Assembly: GCF_024500045.1 (NCBI RefSeq)
Contig: NZ_JTEO01000004.1
Span: forward strand, 434,001 to 498,000
DNA: 64,000 nt
Reading direction: 5' to 3'
From: Methanolobus chelungpuianus
GTDB lineage: Archaea; Halobacteriota; Methanosarcinia; Methanosarcinales; Methanosarcinaceae
How positions within the stretch are numbered: position 1 is the first letter of the stretch; every line of letters begins with the position of its first letter. Of this stretch, positions 17,996 through 26,032 are shown piece after piece. The position numbers were made by a program, and so were the translations under genes. The notes beneath the pieces were generated by a model. That model saw only the letters and a program-made list of their open reading frames with translations, did no database searches and was not told where the DNA came from.

Positions 17996-18895
17996 ATGAG
18001 AGTACAACTTGTAGATGTGGATTCAAAGATACCAAACCTCGCACTGATGAAGGTCAGCGCATACCACAAAGCACAGGGTCATACTGTAGGCTTTGATGTT
18101 GTGGATCCAGATCTTGTCTATGCCTCTGTGATCTTCAAGAAGAATAAGCATAAAATTGATGGATTGAAATTCTTCTATCCGGGAGCACAAATAATAGTTG
18201 GTGGCTCTGGTTATGATCTGCACTCTAAATTACCGGATGATATAGAGCGCATGATGCCGGACTACTCTTTATATTCAGAATGTGATTACAGCATGGGATT
18301 CTCGACACGCGGGTGTTTCAGGAACTGTTATTTCTGCATAGTTCCTGAGAAAGAAGGATCCTTTCATAAGGTCGCTCATCCGCAAGAGTGGCATAATCCA
18401 ACATTTGATAAAATCATGTTCCTGGATAACAACATTCTTGCAGATAAGGAATGGTTCTTTGAGGTTACACAATGGTGTATAGATCACGGTCTGAAAGTGT
18501 GGTTCACACAGGGGTTAGATATACGCCTACTGGATGAGCAGATAGCAGCCAGGCTGTATAAAATGAAGGTCTGGAAACCTATCTTCTTTGCATGGGATCA
18601 CATACAGGATGAGCCAATTATCAAAGCAAAGATCCGGGTATTAAATAAGGTGGGCTTCACTCCCTCTAAACTGAAACGGTGGGTGCAATTTTATGTTTAT
18701 GTCGGCTCAGATGCAGACTATGAAACCGGGGTCTACAGGTGCAGAACTCTAAAAGAGCTTAACTGCAATCCTTTTGTTATGTTCAATATTGACGAAAAGC
18801 CGACAAAGCGCATCCAAGAATTAAGGAGATGGGCTAATCTAAAGTGGTGTTTCTGGGCTTGTGATATTTCGGAGTACTCCAGGACAATAGCCTAA
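17996..18895 (+). CDS. Provirus radical SAM protein
   Basis: 299 aa. The Cys-X3-Cys-X2-Cys cluster motif is clear at residues 107-114 (GCFRNCYFC) and should bind the [4Fe-4S] cluster that cleaves S-adenosylmethionine. The first 90 residues resemble the B12-binding-like domain that precedes the barrel in many such enzymes (VVDPDLVYAS, IIVGGSGYD). MFLDNNI and FTQGLDIRLL fit later barrel strands. Substrate unknown. It lies among small provirus genes with no host metabolic neighbours, so it may modify virus or host macromolecules or serve as a cargo gene. Ribosome site AAAGGAAGG. Confidence 0.85.
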   Translation: MRVQLVDVDSKIPNLALMKVSAYHKAQGHTVGFDVVDPDLVYASVIFKKNKHKIDGLKFFYPGAQIIVGGSGYDLHSKLPDDIERMMPDYSLYSECDYSMGFSTRGCFRNCYFCIVPEKEGSFHKVAHPQEWHNPTFDKIMFLDNNILADKEWFFEVTQWCIDHGLKVWFTQGLDIRLLDEQIAARLYKMKVWKPIFFAWDHIQDEPIIKAKIRVLNKVGFTPSKLKRWVQFYVYVGSDADYETGVYRCRTLKELNCNPFVMFNIDEKPTKRIQELRRWANLKWCFWACDISEYSRTIA

Positions 18896-19117
18896 ACTCA
18901 CAAGTAAAGGAAATGCTTCCAAAAGCCATCCAAAAAATGCGCTTTTGTTTATATACAAAATCTCTTTTTTTCTGATTCAGTGATCGTGTGGAAAAATATT
19001 TCCTATTATGCCGTATAATCGGAAACATTCTTTATATATTTCTTTTCTTAGTTGGGTTTTATATTCTTATTATTTTCATTTTGAATCTTAATAATAAGAA
19101 TATTTGGAGGTTAAAAC

Positions 19118-19360
19118 ATAGCTGAAGAAATCGTAACAGGACAGGCATCCTTCACGGGAAGGGAACGTGATGAGTTACTCAATGTTGTCAGGAGAACTCA
19201 TCCCGGACATGCAAGCATGAAAGCAGCTCTTAGGGTCACTGCCTTGGAGTACTCCCAGATAGATCTCTCTCCGGAAGAGATCAGCGCGTGCAAGAAGCAT
19301 GGAGGCTCTGACAGTCTCCTGGAATCAATGTGTAATCTGGTGAGGAAGGTCATCAGATGA
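19118..19360 (+). CDS. Provirus small protein with apparent AUA start (80 aa)
   Basis: A frame of 80 codons has a stop just upstream (19112-19114) and no ATG, GTG or TTG until an internal ATG near residue 34. A perfect GGAGGT (19106-19111) is six bases before ATA at 19118, giving (I/M)AEEIVTGQASFTGRERDELL. It ends in an ATGA overlap with the next gene. Either AUA is used as start or the original ATG has mutated. Helical, soluble; unrecognised. Confidence 0.6.
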   Translation: MAEEIVTGQASFTGRERDELLNVVRRTHPGHASMKAALRVTALEYSQIDLSPEEISACKKHGGSDSLLESMCNLVRKVIR

Positions 19361-19539
19361 ACCGCCATCCCCGGATTGTCGGGAAGGTCAAGAAAGCGTA
19401 TAATACTTGGTGGGTCCAGCTGCTCATCCAGGCTGCATCAGCTATCGTAAAAGGCTTTTACTGGGTATCCTGCAGGATCCTGGGACGCTTTACAAGTGGC
19501 CGGAAAAAGTACCGCATGGACTGGAGGAAATGGAAATGA
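19357..19539 (+). CDS. Provirus small basic protein (60 aa)
   Basis: One amphipathic or hydrophobic segment (WWVQLLIQAASAIVKGFYWV) between basic flanks. Overlaps both neighbours by four bases. Unrecognised. Confidence 0.55.
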   Translation: MNRHPRIVGKVKKAYNTWWVQLLIQAASAIVKGFYWVSCRILGRFTSGRKKYRMDWRKWK

Positions 19540-19715
19540 ACATATTAAACCGCATATCCTATGCAGGAGTGTGGATAGTCTACCAGCTGGTCAAGGCCAG
19601 GGCAGATGTGCACAGCATCCTTCCAGCTGGATCCCTGGAACCTATGGCACGCATTGCAGAGCCATACAATAAGCCGATATCCGAGTATTTCAGGTTACTG
19701 CAGGCGGTGGTCTGA
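19536..19715 (+). CDS. Provirus small protein (59 aa)
   Basis: Start at ATG 19536, eight bases after GGAGG and overlapping the previous stop; an ATG at 19530 is in frame but too close to the ribosome site. Partly helical, unrecognised. Confidence 0.5.
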   Translation: MNILNRISYAGVWIVYQLVKARADVHSILPAGSLEPMARIAEPYNKPISEYFRLLQAVV

Positions 19716-20296
19716 TGTTCGGCTGGGTAAAAGGATCTATCAGGTCCATCTCTGCAGCTATGGTCCCTCTCCGTAAGGCAGAGTTTCCAAACATTGGCAA
19801 GGCCATAAAGCATCCTGTTAAGACGATAGGTACAGCTCTCAACTCCAGGGAAGTCGTGGTCACTCTCCTGAGGGGAGACGGTATCGAGCACGTTCCAGCT
19901 GTCCGTTTTGCAAATGTGATCTTCAATCACGAGCTGGGATATGGGTGGATGATCATGCCAGGATCTGCAAGAAAACTGGACGGCCAGACTGCTTACATCT
20001 GCAGTCCGGATGTCCCGTACACTCTGCAGATCCACAAGGCTGCTAAGGAGCTGGATCTCAACTCCGAGAAAGAGAAGACAAAAGATGATCCTGAGATTCA
20101 GGGACTAGGACTTCCCGACACGATCCTCAAGCTGACCACACAAGGCCTCGATCAGTTCGCCATGGCAAAATGGCACGCTGGCTTCGATGAAATAGGAGGC
20201 AACGGCATGGTGTTCCTGTTCGGTCTCTTTGGCGGTGTGATCGTTGGTCTTATCCTTACAATGCTCTTGCTATCGTTAATGGCTGCTTTCTCATAA
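19715..20296 (+). CDS. Provirus tail-anchored protein (193 aa)
   Basis: A soluble mixed alpha/beta domain is followed by a single strong hydrophobic segment at the C-terminus (FGGVIVGLILTMLLLSLMAA). The topology (cytoplasmic domain, C-terminal anchor) would suit a virion assembly factor at the membrane. It is followed after nine bases by another membrane-anchored gene. Family unrecognised. Confidence 0.65.
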   Translation: MFGWVKGSIRSISAAMVPLRKAEFPNIGKAIKHPVKTIGTALNSREVVVTLLRGDGIEHVPAVRFANVIFNHELGYGWMIMPGSARKLDGQTAYICSPDVPYTLQIHKAAKELDLNSEKEKTKDDPEIQGLGLPDTILKLTTQGLDQFAMAKWHAGFDEIGGNGMVFLFGLFGGVIVGLILTMLLLSLMAAFS

Positions 20297-20305
20297 GGTG
20301 GAATA

Positions 20306-20917
20306 ATGGACTATACATGGATAATTATAATAGGCGCAGGGCTGCTCTTTGGCCTTGTTGTACGGTATGTAAAAAAGAATCCTGGCACGACTTTCCAGCT
20401 TCCAAAAAATAAAAAGGCTCAGGTCATTGACCTGGAAGATCCAGACACTCACAAGCTCTATGGATGTACTCAGTGTTCCTGGTGGTTCCCTTCCATCGAT
20501 GAACTGCAGGACCACTCCATGGACGAGCACAAGATCGTGGTATCCGTCCAGGATGCAGAGTACAAAGTCAAGCTGGTGGATGAGGAAACCTTCCAGGAGA
20601 TCCTCCTGCAGCAGGCAGAGACAGCACAACTGCAGGCTGACCTGGAGGAAGCCCAGGCCGAAAGGATCCAGGCAAAGCTCATGCAGGACCATGTTGTGGA
20701 CCGGGCCATAGTCATCCAGGAAGGATCCACTCCTGCAGAGATCTGCACGCAGATCATATCCCGCCTGCAGGATGCAGACATAGACAAGATGTTCAATGGC
20801 AAGATACAAACCACTATCAAGGGAAGCCAGATATATTTCCAGGCCAACCTTATCCTGCCACATTCTGAACATAACCTGCAGGCAATAACGCAGTTTGCCG
20901 GGGCGGTGAAAAGGTAA
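20306..20917 (+). CDS. Provirus N-terminally anchored protein with C2H2-like finger (203 aa)
   Basis: An N-terminal hydrophobic span (WIIIIGAGLLFGLVVRYV) precedes a C2H2-type motif (YGCTQCSWWF, then DHSMDEH) near residues 52-75 and a long glutamine/alanine-rich coiled coil (100-150). Inferred cytoplasmic assembly partner. The stop overlaps the next ATG (TAATG). Confidence 0.65.
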   Translation: MDYTWIIIIGAGLLFGLVVRYVKKNPGTTFQLPKNKKAQVIDLEDPDTHKLYGCTQCSWWFPSIDELQDHSMDEHKIVVSVQDAEYKVKLVDEETFQEILLQQAETAQLQADLEEAQAERIQAKLMQDHVVDRAIVIQEGSTPAEICTQIISRLQDADIDKMFNGKIQTTIKGSQIYFQANLILPHSEHNLQAITQFAGAVKR

Positions 20918-21405
20918 TGGCATTCACTAAGAAGCCTGACAAACAAAAAGAGCAGATGGAAGAGTCAAAGGCACAGGTCGCGGCTGCTTACGCAGGCCTT
21001 GACCCCTCTTTCCTGCAGGCCATCCAGGACGCAGGCAATGACGGCTTTATGGTCCCTGATCCAAATGTAGATCTTACAAGGGACCTTGCCAAGATTGCTC
21101 TGGGTATCAAAGAATACAGGGACTCTCTGCCACAAATGACAAATCTGGAGCATCCTGTCCAGAGTACCTGCCTGACTGCTAACATGACGGACTTGGAGCT
21201 CATGCGAGCCATGGGAATGTCGCAGCACGTGTATAATATTCTCAAGGGCGATAATCTGTATGTTTCCGGGTTTGCCGGGATGCTCAAGACCAGGATGGGC
21301 ATTATCTATCCAGGAGCTGCAGGAGTAGAGTTGCATCCGCGTGTATCTGTCCTGGGGTCTCTCTTCGCCAGGCTCAATATGCTCCGGGAGGCTGGTAAGA
21401 GATGA
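20917..21405 (+). CDS. Provirus soluble protein (162 aa)
   Basis: Helical, with no membrane span or recognised motif. Overlaps the following gene by four bases. Position in the run 19715-22855 suggests an assembly or DNA-handling role with the ATPase. Confidence 0.6.
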   Translation: MAFTKKPDKQKEQMEESKAQVAAAYAGLDPSFLQAIQDAGNDGFMVPDPNVDLTRDLAKIALGIKEYRDSLPQMTNLEHPVQSTCLTANMTDLELMRAMGMSQHVYNILKGDNLYVSGFAGMLKTRMGIIYPGAAGVELHPRVSVLGSLFARLNMLREAGKR

Positions 21406-21635
21406 GTAAATACAACGAAGATCAGCTGAAACGAATTACAACTAACATCAAGAAGGCGTGTATCCGGGAATATGGAAACACTGAGGAGGCCGCTAAGCAA
21501 TTCTGGTACAGGTTAATACACGAGGTCTACAAGATCAATCCTGAAGCTGTCCCGGTGATGATCCAGGCACAACCACACCCGGGTAATAAAGAGTACATGC
21601 AGTCCATTTATGATGAACTGAAAAAACAACAGTAG
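21402..21635 (+). CDS. Provirus small helical protein (77 aa)
   Basis: Basic N-terminus (KYNEDQLKRITTNIKKACIR) and acidic end. Coupled to the preceding gene, 20 bases before the ATPase gene. Unrecognised. Confidence 0.55.
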   Translation: MSKYNEDQLKRITTNIKKACIREYGNTEEAAKQFWYRLIHEVYKINPEAVPVMIQAQPHPGNKEYMQSIYDELKKQQ

Positions 21636-21655
21636 CTTTATTTTAGGTAATCACT

Positions 21656-22855
21656 ATGGCAGATATAAGAGCATACGTCGGCATGTCAGGCAGCGCAAAG
21701 ACTCTCTGCCTGTCAAATGAAGCGTGGCATCTGTGGCTGAAAGGCTACCGTGTATATTCAAACTATGACCTGGTGTTTGATGGGAACACAAAGCCATGGT
21801 CTAAGAGGTACAACGAGGGAGAGCTCAATTACAGCCCTTTGTTCCATCCTAAGGATCTGCTCAGGATCAAGTTGCGGGGTAGGTTTGTCATTGTCCTGGA
21901 TGAGATTGACAACTTCGGCTCAGATCCTGACGATCTCATGGGAGGAGTGGACGCTTACGACTTCAAGAGCGAAGCTGCCCGTATGACTTCCGCATTCTTC
22001 AAGAAGAGGCTCAGGAAGCTCCACGGAAGTCTGAGGTACTCTGTCCAGCAGATGAGGATGGTCCCTCCCAGGGTGAGAGAGGAGACTGAGTTCCTGGACC
22101 TCCCGCAAGTAGTCAAGACCAGGATGACAGGAGATCCTGCAAGACCTACAGCTCCTCTGGTTGTCGTGATTAAGGAGAAGCGCATCAATCCAGAGAGTCC
22201 AGGAGGCGAGTACCACGACACAGGTATAGCTCGACGTCTTGCTCATCCGCTGCTCGGCCTGGGCTATGTCACCCCTGACATGCTGCAGATCTACAACACT
22301 GATGCAGATATCCTGTCAGCTGCAGATCTACCTCAGCCAAGAGCAAATCCGTTTGCAGAGAATGCGGTAAATGACGAGAAGTTCTATCATGCGTGCCAGA
22401 AGCACTTTGGTGTGGACTGCATGGTAGAGCTCCTGCAGGACAGCGGCAATAATAGCCAGTGGATCGGGGACGTCGTGGTCACTCCTCCCGGCCAGGCTCC
22501 TATCATCTTCGACGTAACAGGGGTAAAGAAGTACTACAAGGATGGGAAAGCTCAATACATGGACCTTAAACCGAAGTGGGAGAAGCTTAAGGAGATGCTC
22601 CAGTTGGACGCCAAGATAGGATCCGTGCATTACCTGGCATACTACCAGATGGAAGGAGAGAAGCGGGATAAACAGGCGTGGTACCTGATACCCCTCTCCC
22701 GCCTCCGTAATGCCCTCTACTCTCCTATACACCTTCTACCATCATCGAAAATAATAACAGGCTCAAAAAATTTAAGAGTTCAGGAGGTAGAGGCCATCCC
22801 ATTAGCAAACTTGCAACTTACACCCACAAAAACAGATACTGTGGTGATAAATTAG
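21656..22855 (+). CDS. Zot/pI-like morphogenesis ATPase
   Basis: 399 aa. Walker A is GMSGSAKT (residues 9-16) and Walker B is FVIVLDEID (77-85). The order fits the Zot/pI family: an immediate N-terminal P-loop, a Walker B within 70 residues and an arginine-rich stretch (FFKKRLRKLHGSLRYSVQQM) after it. In filamentous viruses this ATPase drives extrusion through the membrane. No clear transmembrane segment follows; instead there is a C-terminal domain of about 170 residues (YHACQKHFGVDCMVEL, WIGDVVV, IIFDVTGVKKYYKDGK) whose layout recalls PD-(D/E)XK nucleases, though this is uncertain. It is followed by the virion protein module. It could also be a HerA/FtsK-like packaging ATPase. Confidence 0.75.
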   Translation: MADIRAYVGMSGSAKTLCLSNEAWHLWLKGYRVYSNYDLVFDGNTKPWSKRYNEGELNYSPLFHPKDLLRIKLRGRFVIVLDEIDNFGSDPDDLMGGVDAYDFKSEAARMTSAFFKKRLRKLHGSLRYSVQQMRMVPPRVREETEFLDLPQVVKTRMTGDPARPTAPLVVVIKEKRINPESPGGEYHDTGIARRLAHPLLGLGYVTPDMLQIYNTDADILSAADLPQPRANPFAENAVNDEKFYHACQKHFGVDCMVELLQDSGNNSQWIGDVVVTPPGQAPIIFDVTGVKKYYKDGKAQYMDLKPKWEKLKEMLQLDAKIGSVHYLAYYQMEGEKRDKQAWYLIPLSRLRNALYSPIHLLPSSKIITGSKNLRVQEVEAIPLANLQLTPTKTDTVVIN

Positions 22856-23078
22856 ACCAGAAGGAGCGCTAAGGATGTCAGACATCATGGTGGCCGGGTA
22901 TGGGGCGAAAAGGGGCAAAAACGGCAATCTCTAGAGGATTTTCATTTTTACCACTATCATTTTTAAGAAGTTCTCCCGCTCATGGAAGAAACAAATAATA
23001 ATATGATTAAGAATATTATTAATATTAGATAAATATTTATACTGTATGATTTGACTATATAGATGAGGTGTCATCTAT
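22856..23078 (+). promoter_or_regulatory. Promoter and translational hairpin of the coat-protein operon
   Basis: An AT-rich stretch with a TATA-like box (ataaatatttata, about 23029-23041) precedes the coat gene. A perfect 10-bp inverted repeat (23057-23066 and 23071-23080, loop GGTG) covers the ribosome site and start codon. A 19-codon frame at 22875 is ignored. Confidence 0.65.
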
Positions 23079-23243
23079 ATGGCAGACATAAACTTCACCG
23101 GTATTGGCGAGATCATCACCGAAACAACCACCCTTATACCCAACCTCGTTGACCTTATCGTCAGCATTGCACCGCTCAAGATCGTCCAGGCTATCGTGGC
23201 CGGTATCGTCGGACTTGTCATCGGCATTGCTAAGATCGATTAA
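23079..23243 (+). CDS. Candidate major coat protein (54 aa)
   Basis: MADINFTGIGEIITETTTLI at the N-terminus forms an amphipathic helix, followed by a single membrane span (IVQAIVAGIVGLVIGIA, residues 35-51) and a short charged end (KID). Size and layout match filamentous virus major coat proteins, although there is no cleavable signal and the basic C-terminus is short. It has its own promoter and strong GAGGTG ribosome site within a hairpin, both fitting a highly expressed structural gene. Directly downstream of the Zot-like ATPase. The coat role is inferred. Confidence 0.7.
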   Translation: MADINFTGIGEIITETTTLIPNLVDLIVSIAPLKIVQAIVAGIVGLVIGIAKID

Positions 23244-23251
23244 GGTGGCTC

Positions 23252-23533
23252 ATGGCTACAGACAACGGATCTACACTGCAGAACGTGAGCCTCAACGGCT
23301 CATCTTTTTCTCTTCTCCCTGAAAATTACAATCCTGCCACTGACACGGTTCAGTACGTCAACGGGCAGTATGTCCTCACTCACTACATGACCCCGGAAGA
23401 GCTCCAGCCCTACATCCTGGCAGCCACTCTTATCCTGTGCGGCCTCATGGCTGCAGTAGGGTGGTACATCGGCACACGGTACGGAGCAGCATTCAAGGCA
23501 AAATACAAACGCCTCAGAGGCAAACATGCATAA
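23252..23533 (+). CDS. Minor virion protein candidate, single span (93 aa)
   Basis: A polar N-terminal half is followed by one membrane span (YILAATLILCGLMAAVGWYI) and a strongly basic tail (KAKYKRLRGKH). It has the orientation expected of a small structural or minor coat protein. Ribosome site AAGGTGG. It overlaps the next gene by eight bases. Confidence 0.6.
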   Translation: MATDNGSTLQNVSLNGSSFSLLPENYNPATDTVQYVNGQYVLTHYMTPEELQPYILAATLILCGLMAAVGWYIGTRYGAAFKAKYKRLRGKHA

Positions 23534-23894
23534 ACTATCCTCTATCCTATTCATCATCGGGCTGCTTGCCTTGCCTGCAGCTGCACAGACTGTCAGCTTC
23601 ACAAACACCGGGTACCTGTCAGAGCAAGACGTGGAGCTCAGGATATACTATGGCAATGGCACATACGCAGGCGCCCTGAACACGTCCAGCCCTATTACCT
23701 TGGATCCTGACATGGACTATATCCTCTTCATGGATCAGAAAAAGGTAGATCTCTTCAACCGTCCGGATGCATGGCTCACATGGCTGCTCAGTGGTGGTGG
23801 AAAAGGACTGTTTGTACTGCTTATGATCTTCTCTCTTGTAGTCATGGTAATAGGCATGTCGTGGGCAATGGGTAGACGCGGAGGTGGAAAATGA
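23526..23894 (+). CDS. Secreted, membrane-anchored minor virion protein (122 aa)
   Basis: A signal peptide (LSSILFIIGLLALPAAAQ), a small beta-rich ectodomain, a C-terminal span (LFVLLMIFSLVVMVIGMSWA) and an arginine-rich tail. Type I topology. The stop overlaps the next start (ATGA). Probably a minor virion or assembly component; family unrecognised. Confidence 0.65.
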   Translation: MHKLSSILFIIGLLALPAAAQTVSFTNTGYLSEQDVELRIYYGNGTYAGALNTSSPITLDPDMDYILFMDQKKVDLFNRPDAWLTWLLSGGGKGLFVLLMIFSLVVMVIGMSWAMGRRGGGK

Positions 23895-25018
23895 GACAAA
23901 CACTGCTCTTCGCTTGTCTGGCGCTCCTGTTGTGCAGTGTAACGCCTGCATTGGCGTTAGATTTACAGAATGTAGATCCTTTCAGTATCTATAATGCTAA
24001 TAGCTATATGTCTGAATCTACAAAAGATTATTTCATTTTTTTGTCAGGGGGTTCTCCCAATAACATAATGATTGCCGATTATACAGGGAATTATTATACA
24101 ATTGGATACGGGAACAACACCGTCAATAATCCTATCTCTGTATATTGCTCTTGGGATGGGAAAATATATTTTTCCTCTTCCAGTGGCGTATATCGTTATA
24201 TGATAACAAAAGGTTCTACTTCACCTAAAAATCTCGGATTACCTGAAAATTATCAGTTTGTGTCATCTGACACAGAAGTTTATTCGTGGTTCGAGGATTC
24301 CAATTATATTTATTATTGGTCTGGCGGTTCCAATAGCATTAAAAGAATAAATAAAAGCAGTACTTTGGTGTCTAATCAGGTTACTTATACGTATACGTAT
24401 TATACAGCTACATCATCCCAAATATCAAGTATGAATAAAGTAGGTACTAGTTTTTATAATACGGTTGCTAATTGGATTGGGCAGTTAAATCTTATAATGG
24501 TTAATAATAATGATCCTAATAATGCATATTTGTTAACAAGTGGTCAAGGTACTGGTCCCTCATGGACAATGAGTGGGTCTGAGTGGATTAATGATACGTG
24601 TCTATATGTAGGTGCCACGTCTAGACATGATAATGGTGCAATTAGTACTTTTAACATCAAAAGATTATCTAGGACAGGCACAAATACATATTCAGTTCTT
24701 AACGATATGGGTATCAGTTTCACTTATTCAACCACTAATCGCCCCTCAATGAATATGCATTGTTTAGCTCTTGGTAAAAATAATGCTGTAATGGCGTATG
24801 CTAATGGTAGGCATTTGTCATTCGTCGAGGTTTTCGATTTAGGCATTAGCGGAACTCCAGATTCTTCAGATGGTTCTTCCGGTACAACGACTGACCAATA
24901 TGAAACTGGCCACGAATGGACAGACGAAGAAATGAGCAACGAAGGCCGAAAAATCATTTTCCCGTTGTTTCTGATTGTCTTGGTATTCTGGGTGCTTGAA
25001 GTGATAGGGGGAAAATGA
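23891..25018 (+). CDS. Large secreted anchored protein, adsorption-protein candidate (375 aa)
   Basis: A signal peptide (TLLFACLALLLCSVTPALAL) precedes an ectodomain of about 310 residues rich in Tyr, Ser, Asn and Thr with repeated strand-turn units (YTGNYYTIGYG, DGKIYFSSSSG), suggesting a beta-propeller or beta-helix. It is followed by a spacer and a C-terminal span (FPLFLIVLVFWVLEVI). The DNA is clearly more AT-rich and uses different codons than the ATPase region. By position and topology it corresponds to the pIII-like receptor-binding protein of filamentous viruses. Overlaps the next gene by four bases. Confidence 0.65.
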   Translation: MRQTLLFACLALLLCSVTPALALDLQNVDPFSIYNANSYMSESTKDYFIFLSGGSPNNIMIADYTGNYYTIGYGNNTVNNPISVYCSWDGKIYFSSSSGVYRYMITKGSTSPKNLGLPENYQFVSSDTEVYSWFEDSNYIYYWSGGSNSIKRINKSSTLVSNQVTYTYTYYTATSSQISSMNKVGTSFYNTVANWIGQLNLIMVNNNDPNNAYLLTSGQGTGPSWTMSGSEWINDTCLYVGATSRHDNGAISTFNIKRLSRTGTNTYSVLNDMGISFTYSTTNRPSMNMHCLALGKNNAVMAYANGRHLSFVEVFDLGISGTPDSSDGSSGTTTDQYETGHEWTDEEMSNEGRKIIFPLFLIVLVFWVLEVIGGK

Positions 25019-25893
25019 GGCCTTGTATTTTCCTTTTGGCGTTATGCCTGCTTATTGTACCTGCATCTGCTGAGATATCAGTTGACGGGGTGTATGGCGA
25101 TACAATTGTGTACCTGCATAACGACATTACTTCTTTCACGGAGACTGCAGACAGTGGGAATGTGTATAATTTCATCAGTGTTACTTCTGGTCTGGATGCA
25201 AATCACTCGTATTCAATCAATTCAAACACATACGAAATTGATGTAGTTGTAGGGCGTCTCAATTGGTACTCATCAACTTTATCAGTGGATTATTACAGCT
25301 TAGTTACCGGGAACAGTACCAGTTACACCAACACAATTTATCACATGGGATTGATTAGCTGCGAGGTTAGTGCAGGTGTGATTGACAACTCTGTGGAAGG
25401 ATCGCTGAAAGTCAAAACGGGTATGTCCGCTAAAAAGATCTCTGATGAAACCGTCTATGCTCCCAGCAGTGTTTCACTTAGCTCTACAACACCAATTGAT
25501 CTTAGGATCTCTCAGCTTGACGGCGATATAATCGGCATTGGACTAACAGATACAATACTCAATATAATCGATGCAATCCCTTTTGTTGGCCCGTACATAG
25601 GAGAAGCGTTACGACTATCTGCGTGGGTACTGGGTGCATTCTTTTCGGGGGCATGGTTCTTTGTAAATAATATAATGCTTTTCTTCTTCCTTTTCGAGAC
25701 AGGTGTATTCTTGCACGGTATTGTAATCATTAGAGGGAAGGGGCCAAAGCACAGAAGGATCACGAAGAGTATAGGGGCTATCGTGAATGATAATAGGATT
25801 GCTCTTGAGGTATGTTTCACAATCATTATGAGAGGACTTGAGCTGGTGTATAGGGTCATACAGGCCATAGGAAACTGGATACCGTTTACGTGA
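25015..25893 (+). CDS. Secreted multi-span virion/assembly protein (292 aa)
   Basis: Signal peptide (IFLLALCLLIVPASAE), then a beta-rich ectodomain of about 150 residues. The C-terminal part has several hydrophobic segments (AWVLGAFFSGAWFFVNNIML, FLFETGVFLHGIVII) and a last amphipathic stretch. It is reminiscent of a pVI-like cap protein fused to an ectodomain. Closes the virion module. Confidence 0.6.
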   Translation: MRPCIFLLALCLLIVPASAEISVDGVYGDTIVYLHNDITSFTETADSGNVYNFISVTSGLDANHSYSINSNTYEIDVVVGRLNWYSSTLSVDYYSLVTGNSTSYTNTIYHMGLISCEVSAGVIDNSVEGSLKVKTGMSAKKISDETVYAPSSVSLSSTTPIDLRISQLDGDIIGIGLTDTILNIIDAIPFVGPYIGEALRLSAWVLGAFFSGAWFFVNNIMLFFFLFETGVFLHGIVIIRGKGPKHRRITKSIGAIVNDNRIALEVCFTIIMRGLELVYRVIQAIGNWIPFT

Positions 25894-25900
25894 GGATAAC

Positions 25901-26032
25901 ATGATAGAGAAATGGAGATTACAGAAACTTGAAGGGCAGAGAGATAACCCCGGCTTCAAACTGGAAGGCTCTCTGGACCAAATACTTGTGATCCTGAAGG
26001 ATAAGGGGATCCTGGCAGAAACGAGCGTGTAA
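25901..26032 (+). CDS. Small protein at the end of the virion operon (43 aa)
   Basis: ATG 25901 follows GAGGATAAC, seven bases after the preceding stop. Charged and helical (MIEKWRLQKLEGQRD). It overlaps the convergent integrase gene by 77 bases. May be spurious. Confidence 0.4.
   Translation: MIEKWRLQKLEGQRDNPGFKLEGSLDQILVILKDKGILAETSV

Noticed and set aside
22875-22934. 19-codon frame after the Zot-like gene with an AAGGAG upstream
   Set aside because: Too short to support and not coupled to a neighbour.
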